Assembly: GCA_046318415.1 (NCBI GenBank)
Contig: JBKCUK010000011.1
Coordinates: 1 to 64,000 of the forward strand
DNA: 64,000 bases
Direction: 5' to 3'
Source of the DNA: JBKCUK01 sp046318415
Lineage (GTDB): Bacteria; Pseudomonadota; Alphaproteobacteria; Caedimonadales; Caedimonadaceae
In this document: piece after piece, positions 17,641 through 26,892 of the stretch
Numbering within the stretch: position 1 is the stretch's first letter
Layout: the number at the start of each line of letters is the position of its first letter
Notes under the pieces: generated by a model
Told to the model about the DNA's origin: nothing
What the model saw: only the letters and a program-made list of their open reading frames with translations
Database searches by the model: none
Made by a program: the position numbers and the translations under genes

Positions 17641-17678
17641 AAGAACCAGTGGGTAGCTACAATCCGTGAGTATTAAAC

Positions 17679-18563
17679 TCACTGATTTTGCGGCGCACGC
17701 ATTGAATAGGCTTTTTCTGGGAAGGTCACGGGCATTTCTTCGGGACGGCGGCCGCCCAGCACCTCAAGCACCATTTCGGCCGTCTGAACCCCTAAAGCAT
17801 ATTGGTCTGGACCATAGGTGGCAGTGGCCCCAAAAGGCAGCACATCATGGTCGCTGGCATAAAGGGGAAGCTGGGCCTTTTTGGCGACCTTGGCGATGGC
17901 CTCAAAGGCCGAAAGCGCCGTATTATCGTTGTGAATCAAGATGGCCTCCACACTGCCCGCAAGATTTTGGGCAGCCGCCACACATTCCGCGGACTTGGTC
18001 GCACTGACGGCCACCACTTCAAAACCCAAAGCCTTGGCTACTTTTTGCATCTCATTGAGGGTCGAGACCGAATTGGCCTCACCCGGATTATAGATGACGC
18101 CCAAGCGCTTTAGCTGGGGTTGCTCGGACTTCACAAAGGTCAAGAGTTCCAGGGAAGGAATGTAATTGGAAGCCCCTGTCACCGGCAATCCTGGCTGTTT
18201 CAAGTCTTTCACCAGCTTTGCCCCCAAAGGATCGGTGACCGAGCTAAACACCACGGGCACGCCGCGCGCTTTTGCAGCAGAAACAGCCGCTTGGGCAGCC
18301 GTTGTCCCAAGGGCTACGATCACTTTAACGCCACTGGCCACAAATTTTTGCGCGATTTGGGCTGCCAAGGCCGGGTTGCCTTGGGCATTTTGTACCTCAA
18401 CGGTGGTGGCGTTTTCCTTCAAGCGGGCAAGAAGTCCATCACGGGTTTGGTTAAGGGCAGGGTGTTCGATGATCTGAAGAACGCCGACGGTAGGAGAGTT
18501 TGCGGCAAAAACAGGAGAAGAAATTAAGAACGAGAGGAAGCTGACAAAAACACGACGTAACAT
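17679..18563 (-). CDS. ABC transporter substrate-binding protein (TrpX/BMP-like, ABC_sub_bind family)
   Basis: 294 residues. Signal peptide 1-20 (SSPVFA|A). The two-lobed type I fold is clear: VGVLQIIEHPALNQTRDGL, VIVALGTTAAQAA, PVVFSSVTDPLGA, GASNYIP, LGVIYNPGEANSV and AILIHNDNTALSAF are hallmark stretches of this family, which binds aromatic amino acids, nucleosides or related ligands. In relatives the gene is next to a permease and an ATPase; neither is adjacent here, so it is an orphan. The ligand cannot be assigned. It stands alone on the minus strand between the LRR gene and rlmJ. Confidence 0.88.
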   Translation of the reverse strand: MLRRVFVSFLSFLISSPVFAANSPTVGVLQIIEHPALNQTRDGLLARLKENATTVEVQNAQGNPALAAQIAQKFVASGVKVIVALGTTAAQAAVSAAKARGVPVVFSSVTDPLGAKLVKDLKQPGLPVTGASNYIPSLELLTFVKSEQPQLKRLGVIYNPGEANSVSTLNEMQKVAKALGFEVVAVSATKSAECVAAAQNLAGSVEAILIHNDNTALSAFEAIAKVAKKAQLPLYASDHDVLPFGATATYGPDQYALGVQTAEMVLEVLGGRRPEEMPVTFPEKAYSMRAPQNQ

Positions 18564-18756
18564 TGAAGGGCTCCATTTATTTTTTCTAATGCATAAGGTC
18601 TACCAGGGCTTTTTGTACAGTGATGATGGTGATGCAACATTATGAAATTCCTCATTTCCTATTCGAAGAAAACGTCACCTAACAACGAACGCTTGCATTC
18701 GCAAGAGTGTTTCAGGCAAGTTAGACTACGTTATCACCTAGGGTTTGTCAAAATCA

Positions 18757-19596
18757 ATGAATTACCGCCACGCCTTCCATGCCGGCAACTTTGCCGATGT
18801 CCTCAAACATCAACTTTTGGCCTGGCAACTTGAGCATCTGCGCCAAAAACCAACACCTTTTTTTGTTCTGGACACCCACGCAGGTCTTGGTCTCTATGAC
18901 CTCACCAGCGAACCCGCACAACGCTCGCCAGAGTTCATGGGCGGCATCGCAAGGGCCCGTCCCCACCTGCCCCCAAGCCTTTATACTGCGGCTTTGGACG
19001 AACTGAACGACACCTCATCTGAGAGCCCTCTCAGATTTTATCCTGGCTCACCTTATCTGATTCAAATGGCCTTACGGGATGATGATCGTGCTTCCTTTTG
19101 TGAACTGCACCCTGAGGATGCCAAGGCCCTCCAGTTCACCATTTTTGATCATCGCAAAACCAAGGTTCAAGTAACCGATGGTTTTCAGGCGCTGGCTGCC
19201 CAACTTCCCCCACAAGAGCGGCGCGGCCTGATCTTAATTGATCCTGCCTTTGAGGATCGCGCAGAATTCGATCATCTGGCACGAGGACTGATGCAAGCCC
19301 TCAAGCGTTTTCGCCATGGCAGCTATCTGATCTGGTTCCCCATTAAAAATGAGAACCACACCAAAGCATTTTTGCAGCAACTGGAGACCTGTCCGTTACC
19401 GGAAACATGGTTCATGGATATTACGCTGAATGTCACACGCACGCCAACTGCCCTGAATCGCATTGGCTTTTTGCTGTTGAATCCCTCCTGGGGGATGGAA
19501 GAAAAAGTGCGTGCGCATTTTCCGAGCCTGCTGCAGGCTATGAATCAAGGCCGTGATTATGAGATGGTCTTCAAGAAAATACGAGGTGAGGCTTAA
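18757..19596 (+). CDS. rlmJ: 23S rRNA (adenine2030-N6)-methyltransferase RlmJ
   Basis: About 279 residues from the ATG giving MNYRHAFHAGNFADVLKH, the family N-terminus; a TTG four codons earlier is an alternative. Further motifs: FFVLDTHAGLGLYDL (SAM motif I), PELMGG-like EFMGGIAR, FYPGSPYL, CELHPED, and motif IV LILIDPAFED. RlmJ methylates A2030 of 23S rRNA. Motif IV is usually DPPY/F; here the second Pro is Ala (DPAF). rlmD follows after 11 nt, so the two rRNA methyltransferases are likely co-transcribed. Confidence 0.9.
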   Translation: MNYRHAFHAGNFADVLKHQLLAWQLEHLRQKPTPFFVLDTHAGLGLYDLTSEPAQRSPEFMGGIARARPHLPPSLYTAALDELNDTSSESPLRFYPGSPYLIQMALRDDDRASFCELHPEDAKALQFTIFDHRKTKVQVTDGFQALAAQLPPQERRGLILIDPAFEDRAEFDHLARGLMQALKRFRHGSYLIWFPIKNENHTKAFLQQLETCPLPETWFMDITLNVTRTPTALNRIGFLLLNPSWGMEEKVRAHFPSLLQAMNQGRDYEMVFKKIRGEA

Positions 19597-19607
19597 GGAA
19601 ACGGCCG

Positions 19608-20717
19608 ATGACAGCAAGACTCTGTCCCCACTTAAGTGAATGCGGCGGCTGCCAGCTACAGCATCTGGATCACAGCGCGTACATAAAAGCAAAAGAGGAC
19701 CTACTGAGCATAGCCCTCGAAGCCCACAGCATTTCCTGCACCAATCGCCTACAGCTGCAGACCTTTACCCCAGCAGCGCGTCGTCGGGTGCAGTTTAAAG
19801 CGGAGCGTCAGGAAGGTCAGATTGCGCTTGGTTTTTACGCCAGGCGCTCTCACACCTTGGTGGACATCCAAACCTGTCTTGTTGTTGAGCCCCTGATACG
19901 AGACTTTCTTGAGCCCTTGCGCGATGGCATGCGCCATATTTTACAAGAAAATCAAAAGGCCGAGATCCACGTTTTAGCTGCCGACGAAGGGCTTGATGTG
20001 CATATTTTGGCATCCAATAAATCTGAGATGAACGCCCGCCACAATACAGCGCTTTTGCTATGGGCTGAGGCTCAATCCGGCCTCGCCCGCCTTCGCGTCA
20101 ATCAGCATCTTATCTTTCTGCGCCACGCCCCCCATCTCTCTTTTGCAGACGTCAAGGTCGCGGTGGATGCCTCCTCATTTTTGCAGGCCAGCGCTGAGAG
20201 TGAAGCGTATATGGTAGACACTTGCCTGAAGGCGATCTTGCAGCATTGCCCCAAACCAAAACGTCTCGTGGACCTTTTTTGCGGGCGGGGAACCTTCAGC
20301 CTTCCTCTGGCCAAGCTTGCAGCTGTTATGGCCTATGAATCCGAGGAGGAGGCCCTGAAGGCGCTCACAAAAGTAGCACACCACGCCCAGCACAAACTGA
20401 CGGTCCACCGGCGCAACCTTTTGAAGGAACCGCTCACCCCCCTTGAGCTTCGCGAAGCAAGCGCTGTGATTATGGATCCACCCCGCTCAGGCGCCCTTGC
20501 GCAGGCTCGCAACCTCGCCAACAGCGATGTGCCCTGTATTGTGTCCATCTCTTGCGATCCGCAAACCTTTGCGCGGGATGCAGCTATTCTATGTGCAGGT
20601 GGCTACACCCTGATCCAAGTGCAGGGTATTGATCAATTTCACTGGTCGACCCACCTTGAAGTGATGGGGGTTTTCATAAAATTAAACAGCCGATTGCCAA
20701 AGCGCCGCGGCCTGTGA
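19608..20717 (+). CDS. rlmD: 23S rRNA (uracil-5)-methyltransferase, RlmD/TrmA family
   Basis: 369 residues. N-terminal iron-sulfur cysteines C6-x5-C12-x2-C15 (CPHLSECGGC), with a fourth in DIQTC near 87. SAM motif I is LVDLFCGRGTFSLPLA, motif IV MDPPRSGA, and the nucleophile Cys316 sits in SISCDPQTF; the final THLE holds the catalytic Glu. The enzyme forms m5U in 23S rRNA. It lacks an N-terminal TRAM domain and so is shorter than E. coli RlmD. RlmD versus RlmC/TrmA specificity is not settled by motifs alone. Confidence 0.88.
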   Translation: MTARLCPHLSECGGCQLQHLDHSAYIKAKEDLLSIALEAHSISCTNRLQLQTFTPAARRRVQFKAERQEGQIALGFYARRSHTLVDIQTCLVVEPLIRDFLEPLRDGMRHILQENQKAEIHVLAADEGLDVHILASNKSEMNARHNTALLLWAEAQSGLARLRVNQHLIFLRHAPHLSFADVKVAVDASSFLQASAESEAYMVDTCLKAILQHCPKPKRLVDLFCGRGTFSLPLAKLAAVMAYESEEEALKALTKVAHHAQHKLTVHRRNLLKEPLTPLELREASAVIMDPPRSGALAQARNLANSDVPCIVSISCDPQTFARDAAILCAGGYTLIQVQGIDQFHWSTHLEVMGVFIKLNSRLPKRRGL

Positions 20718-20732
20718 TAGAAGAAGATCATT

Positions 20733-20808
20733 GCCGGATTAGCTCAGCTGGTAGAGCAACTGATTTGTAATCAGTAGGTCGTTGGTTCGAATCCGACATC
20801 CGGCACCA
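20733..20808 (+). tRNA. tRNA-Thr (UGU anticodon)
   Basis: A complete 76-nt cloverleaf with encoded CCA. Acceptor GCCGGAT pairs with ATCCGGC, the D-arm is AGCTCAGCTGGTAGAGC, the anticodon stem ACTGA/TCAGT frames loop TTTGTAA with anticodon TGT, and the T-arm is GTTGGTTCGAATCCGAC. The UGU anticodon reads ACA and wobble ACN threonine codons. Confidence 0.97.
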
Positions 20809-20892
20809 CCTCAAAAAACACACCAAAGCCCGCCTTCCCCAAGTCCATGGGAATGACCTCTTCAAACAAAAAAACAATCAAGAGATATCCAA

Positions 20893-21903
20893 ATGAGAAA
20901 AATGACCACCCTTTATTTAACCCTTATCTCCGCCCTGTTTTGCGGTGCTGTGCCAACAGCACACGCCAGCTTCAACCCTTACGAAGCCTTTGGCATCGAT
21001 CCTGATGACATGGCGTTTTTATTCCAGACAAGCGCAAGCCTTGCACGCCAAACCATGGCGTATCGGCCAGAAATCGATGCCGTATTTGAGGATCCCACCT
21101 TCCAGTCCCACATGAAGGAGGCTCAAGAGGAGATTGAAGCTCTCTTCCCCCAGCCCCACAAGATCGCCGCTTCCTCAGGGATATCGATTCTGTTTTCGGA
21201 TGAAGAGATCAAAGACGTGGTGCGCCTGTGTAAAGTGAGCTATGGCCCAGAACAACCCTTTCACGCTCAACTTCTGGAGCATGGTTGGGATATCGTTTTC
21301 CATTCAAATAATGTCGATTCACGCCCCTATGTGATCACTGCCCAAAAGGAAGAAACGACAGTGATCGCCTACAAAGGAACCGATACTTGGGAAGAGTTTG
21401 CGAAGGATCTATCCGCGACCCCTGAAAAAGCTAATAAACTCTATCCTGGACTCAAAGGTTCTTTCCACGGCGGTATGGGTGGAATTTATCAACAGCAACG
21501 TTATACTCGGGCCCCTGAATTGCTACGCGACCTCGATCTTGATGCCGAGGACACCCTAATCCTTGCGGGACACAGTCTGGGGGGTGCCTTGGCCACCTTT
21601 GGTCTCCTTGATATCACCCATAAAAAGAGGGAATTTGAGCATTTGAATCCTTCGGTATTCACCTTTGGTGCGCCTGCGGTACTGGATAGAAAGTTGTGCT
21701 CTATCCTCGACACCCTCTACATGCCGACCCTGCGGCACTGGCGCTTTTATTTCGACAACGACCCCGTGGTGAATGCCACATTGATCTATGACCACGCAGG
21801 ATTTGGCATCCAACTTCCCCACGACGGGATCGTCAGCCATAAATGCAAAACCTATATTAAGGCTGTGGATGCGTTTTTAAGTCAGCATAAGCCCGGCCGC
21901 TAA
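20893..21903 (+). CDS. Exported class 3 lipase (alpha/beta-hydrolase)
   Basis: 336 residues. Signal peptide 1-26 (PTAHA|S). The lipase_3 core runs from about 145: TTVIAYKGTDTWEEFAKDL (oxyanion region), then the nucleophile elbow GHSLGG with Ser228, FTFGAPAV, Asp290 in DNDPVV and His316 in IVSHKC, giving a full Ser-Asp-His triad. It probably hydrolyses acylglycerols or phospholipids outside the cytoplasm. Export and the company of other effector-like genes suggest action on host membranes, which is inference. It follows tRNA-Thr and is convergent with prmA. Confidence 0.87.
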   Translation: MRKMTTLYLTLISALFCGAVPTAHASFNPYEAFGIDPDDMAFLFQTSASLARQTMAYRPEIDAVFEDPTFQSHMKEAQEEIEALFPQPHKIAASSGISILFSDEEIKDVVRLCKVSYGPEQPFHAQLLEHGWDIVFHSNNVDSRPYVITAQKEETTVIAYKGTDTWEEFAKDLSATPEKANKLYPGLKGSFHGGMGGIYQQQRYTRAPELLRDLDLDAEDTLILAGHSLGGALATFGLLDITHKKREFEHLNPSVFTFGAPAVLDRKLCSILDTLYMPTLRHWRFYFDNDPVVNATLIYDHAGFGIQLPHDGIVSHKCKTYIKAVDAFLSQHKPGR

Positions 21904-21915
21904 AGCCCCCCTGAC

Positions 21916-22755
21916 TCAGGGTTTACGCAGTAATAGCGTTGCCCATTCCCCGATGTGCTGGGCCTCGATCAGCTGAAAACCCTGCTGCAGGTAAGCGTCA
22001 ACCACGGCTTGTTGCTGGGACACCAAAAGACCTGAGAGGATGACAAACCCGCCGCCCGCTGTGTAGCGATACATATCTCGCGCCAGATGAATCAGTGGCT
22101 CGGCCAAGATATTGGCTAGGATCAGATCGTGGGGATGGTGGAGGTCTTCATGGGAAAAACCTTCACTCAGACAAACCTCTATGGCGTCCAGAGCATTATC
22201 AATACTATTGAGGCGAGCCCGCATCACGGCTTCCTCATCATTATCAGCCGCGATGATAGTGCTGTTGGGGAAAAGCCGCGCCGCCGCCATGGCCAGAATG
22301 GCGGTGCCACAGCCCAAATCCAACACCCGCTTTGGTGAGAGTTTATCAGACGCAAGTCGTTGCAAGGCAGCAAGACACCCCTGAGTTGTGCCATGCTGAC
22401 CTGTCCCAAAGGCCGTTGCCGCATCAATCAGAAGACAGATCTTATCTGCAGGCAAAGGATCGGTGATGTGGGAGCCATAGATATAAAAGTTACCAATGGT
22501 GAGTGCGGGGAAATGTTTGCGATTTTCAGCCAGCCAATCCCGCTGCTCGAGGGCTTCCAGGATGTAATTGACCGAGAGACCGGCTGCGGCAAAAAGCTCA
22601 TTGAGGCCTTCTTCGACCGGTTTCGTCTCAAAAATGGCCAGCACGCCCCAGCCCTTGGGATCCTCGAACCAGCTGGTGGCATCGGCGATTTCGCTCAAAA
22701 TGTCCGCAAGACGTGCGGCACTTTCTTTATCTTGCACACTTTTCAGCTGCCACAT
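21916..22755 (-). CDS. prmA: Ribosomal protein L11 methyltransferase
   Basis: About 279 residues from the ATG at 22755 (MWQLKSV), which has AAAGGAAG at proper spacing. An in-frame ATG 24 codons upstream would add a hydrophobic segment foreign to PrmA. Motifs: AFGTGQHGTT, VLDLGCGTAILAMAA (SAM motif I), IIAADND, and LILANILAEPLI (the N-x-L-x-x-P-L motif). PrmA trimethylates lysines and the N-terminus of L11. Confidence 0.93.
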   Translation of the reverse strand: MWQLKSVQDKESAARLADILSEIADATSWFEDPKGWGVLAIFETKPVEEGLNELFAAAGLSVNYILEALEQRDWLAENRKHFPALTIGNFYIYGSHITDPLPADKICLLIDAATAFGTGQHGTTQGCLAALQRLASDKLSPKRVLDLGCGTAILAMAAARLFPNSTIIAADNDEEAVMRARLNSIDNALDAIEVCLSEGFSHEDLHHPHDLILANILAEPLIHLARDMYRYTAGGGFVILSGLLVSQQQAVVDAYLQQGFQLIEAQHIGEWATLLLRKP

Positions 22756-22945
22756 GGCGGTACTTCCTTTCGCTAGACCCAGAAAAAAGATGGAGAAGCA
22801 TACCTTAAAACGCGAGCGAAATGCCAATTAAACTTATGGCACAAAAAGAGGAAATTTTTAGTGCAATTGTCCCACCATATGGGATAAGCTGTGCACCTGA
22901 AGTCACCTTGATCGATACGGGGCGGAAAGCCTCAACATTGGAACA

Positions 22946-24166
22946 ATGGTTGTAAGACGCGTATTTTCTTTCTTCTCTGCCCTACGTGCCGTTCCAGGCG
23001 GCATTTGGGCTATCGGTTTCATCACCATGATGATCAATATTTCCACCATCATTGTCTTTAGCTTATCGCCAAGCTATCTGACCCAAGTTGTTGGGGTCAG
23101 CATGCGTGGCATTGGGCAACTGGAAGGTGTGGTGGAAGCCACATCATGGCTTACCCGCATTTTTTCAGGCGTTATGATCGATGCTTTTCATAAACGACGC
23201 CCGGTTTTGATGGGCGCCTATGCCCTAACGGCTTTTGCCCGGGTGATGTTTGTGTTAGCCCCCAACTTTGGCATGATCTTCGCGGCCCGGTTTTTAGACC
23301 GCATGAGTAACGGCATTCAAGCCACACCCCGCGAAGCCATGGTCGGTGACTTGGCGCCCAAAAACCTCAAGGGTATTTCATTCGGTTTGCGTCAAAGCAT
23401 GACCATGATGGGCTCACTTATTGGCGCATTGATTATTCAGTGGGGCTTCAAGACCTGGGGCATGGATTACAAAACCCTCTTCTGGATTGCTACCATTCCG
23501 CCCATTGCGGCCGTCATTGTTCTGCCCATGTTGGTTAAAGAAACTGCAGCACCTCGGCTACAAAAGGCTCCTCGTTTGAGTTTGAAACAAACCCTCAACT
23601 TGGTCACCAAACTCAGCTCTGATTTCTGGCGCGTCAGCCTGGTCGCTTTTGTCTATATGCTCTCGAACTTCAGCGGCGCATTCCTCATTTTGCACGCCAC
23701 ACGCCACGGCCTTTGCGATGGTGCCGAATCCCAGGCCATGATCGTACAAAACCTGGCCACCATGGTGTCTGCTCTGCCCGTTGGCTGGCTTGCGGATCGT
23801 TTTGATCGCCGTTATATCATCGGATTTGGTTTCATCATCGCCATGGCAGCCAACGCCTTTTTGGCCCTTGCTGAACACTCAAACCATGTCCTGATGGGTG
23901 CAGGATTTTGGGGTCTGCAAGTGGGTATCATTCAAAGCCTGCTACTCACCAAGGTAGCCGACACCACGACCCAAGAAATTCGTGGTACCGGCTTTGGTGT
24001 TTACTACCTGCTGGTGGGTATTGCTGTCTTTATCGCCAATAAGATTACCGGGCATTTGTTTGAAGAAAGCCCCACCATCGCCTTCACCGTCAGCGGTTGT
24101 TTTGCGGGTCTTGCCATTCTTGGCTTACCTTTCATCAAAGCCGCGGGCGAGACCAAAACGTCTTAA
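22946..24166 (+). CDS. Major facilitator superfamily transporter
   Basis: 406 residues with about twelve transmembrane helices. The loop 2-3 signature is seen as GVMIDAFHKRRPVL and the mirrored loop 8-9 as GWLADRFDRRYI, both MFS hallmarks. FLDRMSNGIQATPREAMVGDL resembles the YfkF/drug-proton antiport-like DHA1 subfamily. The substrate cannot be predicted. It ends 12 nt before the ferredoxin-NADP reductase gene, so the two are likely co-transcribed, without an obvious functional link. Confidence 0.88.
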   Translation: MVVRRVFSFFSALRAVPGGIWAIGFITMMINISTIIVFSLSPSYLTQVVGVSMRGIGQLEGVVEATSWLTRIFSGVMIDAFHKRRPVLMGAYALTAFARVMFVLAPNFGMIFAARFLDRMSNGIQATPREAMVGDLAPKNLKGISFGLRQSMTMMGSLIGALIIQWGFKTWGMDYKTLFWIATIPPIAAVIVLPMLVKETAAPRLQKAPRLSLKQTLNLVTKLSSDFWRVSLVAFVYMLSNFSGAFLILHATRHGLCDGAESQAMIVQNLATMVSALPVGWLADRFDRRYIIGFGFIIAMAANAFLALAEHSNHVLMGAGFWGLQVGIIQSLLLTKVADTTTQEIRGTGFGVYYLLVGIAVFIANKITGHLFEESPTIAFTVSGCFAGLAILGLPFIKAAGETKTS

Positions 24167-24178
24167 GGGGTTGCAACA

Positions 24179-25201
24179 ATGATCGCACATCCAGTTCACG
24201 AAACCGACGTTGCGATTATTGGCGCCGGACCCGTAGGCTTGTTTGCGGCCTTCGAATGCGGCATGATGCGCCTTCGCTGCCACTTGATCGATGCGCTTGA
24301 TACTTGGGGCGGGCAGTGCGCCGCGCTTTATCCTGAAAAGCCCATCTACGACATACCCGGTTTTTCTAAGGTGGATGGGGCAGAACTGGTTCAGCGCCTC
24401 TATGACCAAGCCGCTCCCTTCAATCCCACCTATCACCTGGATCAGCAGGTGGAGCAGCTTCAACGCACCCCAGATGATCGCTGGCAACTGGTCACCTCAA
24501 AAGGCGTGGTTATTGTTGCTAAGGTGGTGGTTATAGCCGCAGGCGTTGGGGCTTTTGGGCCGAATCGCCCTCCCCTTGATCACCTCGAAGATTATGAAGG
24601 AAAAAGCGTCCACTATTATGTGAAACGGCGTGAAGACTTCCGCGGCAAGCGTATTGTCATTGCTGGCGGGGGCGATTCTGCCGTTGATTGGGCGCTGTCC
24701 CTGGCAGAGGTGGCTGAACACATTTACGTCGTGCACCGGCGCGCCAAATTCCGCGCAGCCCCAGAAAGCACAGCTCAGCTGGAGCGCCTTGCCCAAGACA
24801 ACAAAATCGAACTGGTAATTCCCTATCAGCTGCATGGCCTCAAAGGACGAGACGGCGTTCTGGAAGCGGTGGAGGTTGCCACCCTTGAGGGAGACATTAA
24901 AACCCTAGAGGCGGATACGCTGCTGCCGTTTTTTGGACTTGCCACCAGTCTGGGGCCCATCACGGCCTGGGGATTAAATTTCGATAAATCGACAATCGCC
25001 ATCGATCCCCTCACAACCGCCACAAACCTTCCGGGTGTTTTTGCCATAGGCGACGTGGCCACATATCCCCATAAACTGAAGCTGATCCTCTGTGGTTTCT
25101 CAGAGGCCGCACAGGCAGCCCATCAAGCCCGTAAGGTCATTTATCCGGATGAGGCTTGGCACTTTGAATACTCAACAACCAGCGGTGTGCCGCGCGCGTA
25201 G
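24179..25201 (+). CDS. Ferredoxin/flavodoxin-NADP+ reductase (thioredoxin-reductase-like)
   Basis: 340 residues. N-terminal FAD-binding GAGPVGLFAAFE, then GGQCAALYPEKPIYDIPG, a signature of the TrxR-like FNR family, where TrxR's redox CxxC is absent. The NADP-binding region is IVIAGGGDSAVDWAL with VVHRRAKFRA. The C-terminal FAIGDVATYP and the flexible tail (YSTTSGVPRA) complete the family pattern. It reduces ferredoxin or flavodoxin with NADPH. It has a strong RBS (AAGGGG). Confidence 0.92.
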   Translation: MIAHPVHETDVAIIGAGPVGLFAAFECGMMRLRCHLIDALDTWGGQCAALYPEKPIYDIPGFSKVDGAELVQRLYDQAAPFNPTYHLDQQVEQLQRTPDDRWQLVTSKGVVIVAKVVVIAAGVGAFGPNRPPLDHLEDYEGKSVHYYVKRREDFRGKRIVIAGGGDSAVDWALSLAEVAEHIYVVHRRAKFRAAPESTAQLERLAQDNKIELVIPYQLHGLKGRDGVLEAVEVATLEGDIKTLEADTLLPFFGLATSLGPITAWGLNFDKSTIAIDPLTTATNLPGVFAIGDVATYPHKLKLILCGFSEAAQAAHQARKVIYPDEAWHFEYSTTSGVPRA

Positions 25202-25224
25202 GGCGCGAATAAAGGGGGCGTTCC

Positions 25225-25977
25225 TTAAGCGCCCTTGGCGTCCTTCATATAGGTTTCAATCACGGTCTCGACATCGCCTTGGGTCACGACGGTGCCAGAT
25301 TTTAGATAGACGGCCCGATTGCAAAAAGTGCGAATCAGATCCATGGAATGGGACGTCACAACTAAAATGGAGGCACGTTTCATGAATTGCTGTACACGCG
25401 CCTGAGCTTTTTCATAAAAGTGCTGGTCTCCCACACCAATGCCTTCATCCAGTAATAAAATTTCTGGCGTTAGCGAAGTCGATATGGCAAAGGCCAGCCG
25501 TGCTCGCATGCCTGCGGAATAGGTGCGAAGGGGCATGGACAAGAATTCTCCAAGCTCGGTAAAGGCTTCAATGTCAGGGATCAGCGCTTCCATTTGCCTG
25601 CGGGTATACCCGAGGTAAATCCCAGATAATATAATGTTTTTATAGCCTGTAGCTTCTTCATCCATGCCAAAGCCGGTACCGAGCATACAAGAGACACTAC
25701 CTTCACGCTTGATTTTACCGTGGGTCGGCTGATAAATACCGGCCATCACTTTGAGAAGGGTGGTCTTACCTGCGCCATTCCCGCCAATCAAGGCCAGGCG
25801 ATCGCCATCCTTGACCTCTAAAGTGACATCTCGAAGGGCCTTGACCCATGTGGTGTGATCCTTCGAGCTGACCTTACCGGCACTCACAATCCGCAGAATG
25901 TTATTACGAATGGACTGGGCCTCGGTATTGAAAACCGGGTAGGAAAGCTGCACATTTTCCAGGGTTAAACGCGCCAT
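25225..25977 (-). CDS. wzt: Polysaccharide ABC exporter, ATP-binding subunit (Wzt/KpsT type)
   Basis: 250 residues. Walker A GGNGAGKT (65-72), signature YSAGM (degenerate LSGGQ typical of polysaccharide exporters), Walker B EILLLDEGIGVGD and a His switch TSHSMD. It is short, so it lacks the C-terminal carbohydrate-recognition domain of E. coli O9a Wzt and resembles the KpsT/RfbE subtype. It powers export of lipid-linked polysaccharide through the partner permease encoded 11 nt upstream. It starts at ATG after TAGGAG. Confidence 0.88.
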   Translation of the reverse strand: MARLTLENVQLSYPVFNTEAQSIRNNILRIVSAGKVSSKDHTTWVKALRDVTLEVKDGDRLALIGGNGAGKTTLLKVMAGIYQPTHGKIKREGSVSCMLGTGFGMDEEATGYKNIILSGIYLGYTRRQMEALIPDIEAFTELGEFLSMPLRTYSAGMRARLAFAISTSLTPEILLLDEGIGVGDQHFYEKAQARVQQFMKRASILVVTSHSMDLIRTFCNRAVYLKSGTVVTQGDVETVIETYMKDAKGA

Positions 25978-25988
25978 GGACCAGTCTC

Positions 25989-26786
25989 CTATAGCCAGAA
26001 GATGAGTTTGCGGCGGTAGGCCGCATAACTCATAAATGCAACGATAATGTTCAAAAAGGTCAGTCCAGCTATGACAATCATATAGTCAGTGCTGGGAAAA
26101 CTTCCTAAAAGGGGCGCACGCATTAATTCGACGAAATAGGTCATGGGGTTCATTTCAGCAAGATAGGCGCGCTCTCCCAGATTTTTTACCGGCCACATGA
26201 TGGGTGTGATGAAAAAGACCATATTCATCAAAGTTTGAACAGCCTGTCCCAGATCACGGTAGCGTGCGCAAATCATGCCGAGCCACAAGGAGACTGCAAC
26301 CGCATTCACGCACACTATGAGAAGCGCAGCACCCAAACCGACGAGGGACACGTCCCACAACCGCCCCAAATACAAGAGAATCAGCAAAACCAAAGGCAGG
26401 TTGTGCAAATAAATCATAAAATTACGCACCACAAGGCGCAAAGAAAAGCTTGCAGGACTAATGTTAAGGTTCTGCAAATAGCCGGTGGCGGCAACAAAAA
26501 CGTTGGTACTCTCATTCACAATGCTGGAGATAAAAGCCCAGCCCAGGAAACCTGTTGCCAAATGGGGATAAGTATCACTGAGAGCCGTGTTAAAAAGGCT
26601 TGCACTGACGACGCCCATGCCCAGGATGGTGGCGCCCATGGTAACGGCAACCCAAATGGGGCCAAGGCGCGTCCGCTGATAACGCAGGACAATATCTTGA
26701 ACACCCATGTAAGCCCACTGATCAAAATTCATGAACGCGGCACGCAAATCGCGATAGGCGTTTTTGATGAGCGTTGTCATGCGCAT
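25989..26786 (-). CDS. wzm: Polysaccharide ABC exporter permease (Wzm/KpsM, ABC-2 type)
   Basis: 265 residues with six hydrophobic helices and the N-terminal amphipathic stretch RYQRTRLGPIWVAVTMGATILGMG-like sequence that marks ABC-2 polysaccharide permeases; the conserved FITPIMWP near residue 190 and NPMTYFVELMRAPLLG follow. It forms the channel for wzt. The genes make a two-gene operon transcribed leftward. With gmd and the glycosyltransferase-like genes elsewhere in the window they point to a surface polysaccharide. Confidence 0.88.
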   Translation of the reverse strand: MRMTTLIKNAYRDLRAAFMNFDQWAYMGVQDIVLRYQRTRLGPIWVAVTMGATILGMGVVSASLFNTALSDTYPHLATGFLGWAFISSIVNESTNVFVAATGYLQNLNISPASFSLRLVVRNFMIYLHNLPLVLLILLYLGRLWDVSLVGLGAALLIVCVNAVAVSLWLGMICARYRDLGQAVQTLMNMVFFITPIMWPVKNLGERAYLAEMNPMTYFVELMRAPLLGSFPSTDYMIVIAGLTFLNIIVAFMSYAAYRRKLIFWL

Positions 26787-26892
26787 ATGTTTTTTGATTA
26801 CTCGGTTGTTGACATGTCTAGTAGCAAGCTGCTTGTTGGGAACATTGGCACCAAGATCAGCTTGGCGTCAAGTCATTTTGACCTTCTTCAGC

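Noticed and set aside
20816..21903. Possible genomic island inserted at tRNA-Thr
   Set aside because: Only one gene (lipase) lies before conserved prmA, and no integrase or duplicated tRNA end is visible.
25202..25260. GC-rich inverted repeat between the FNR and wzt genes as a bidirectional terminator
   Set aside because: The stem is imperfect with a bulge and overlaps the wzt 3' end; T-runs are absent.
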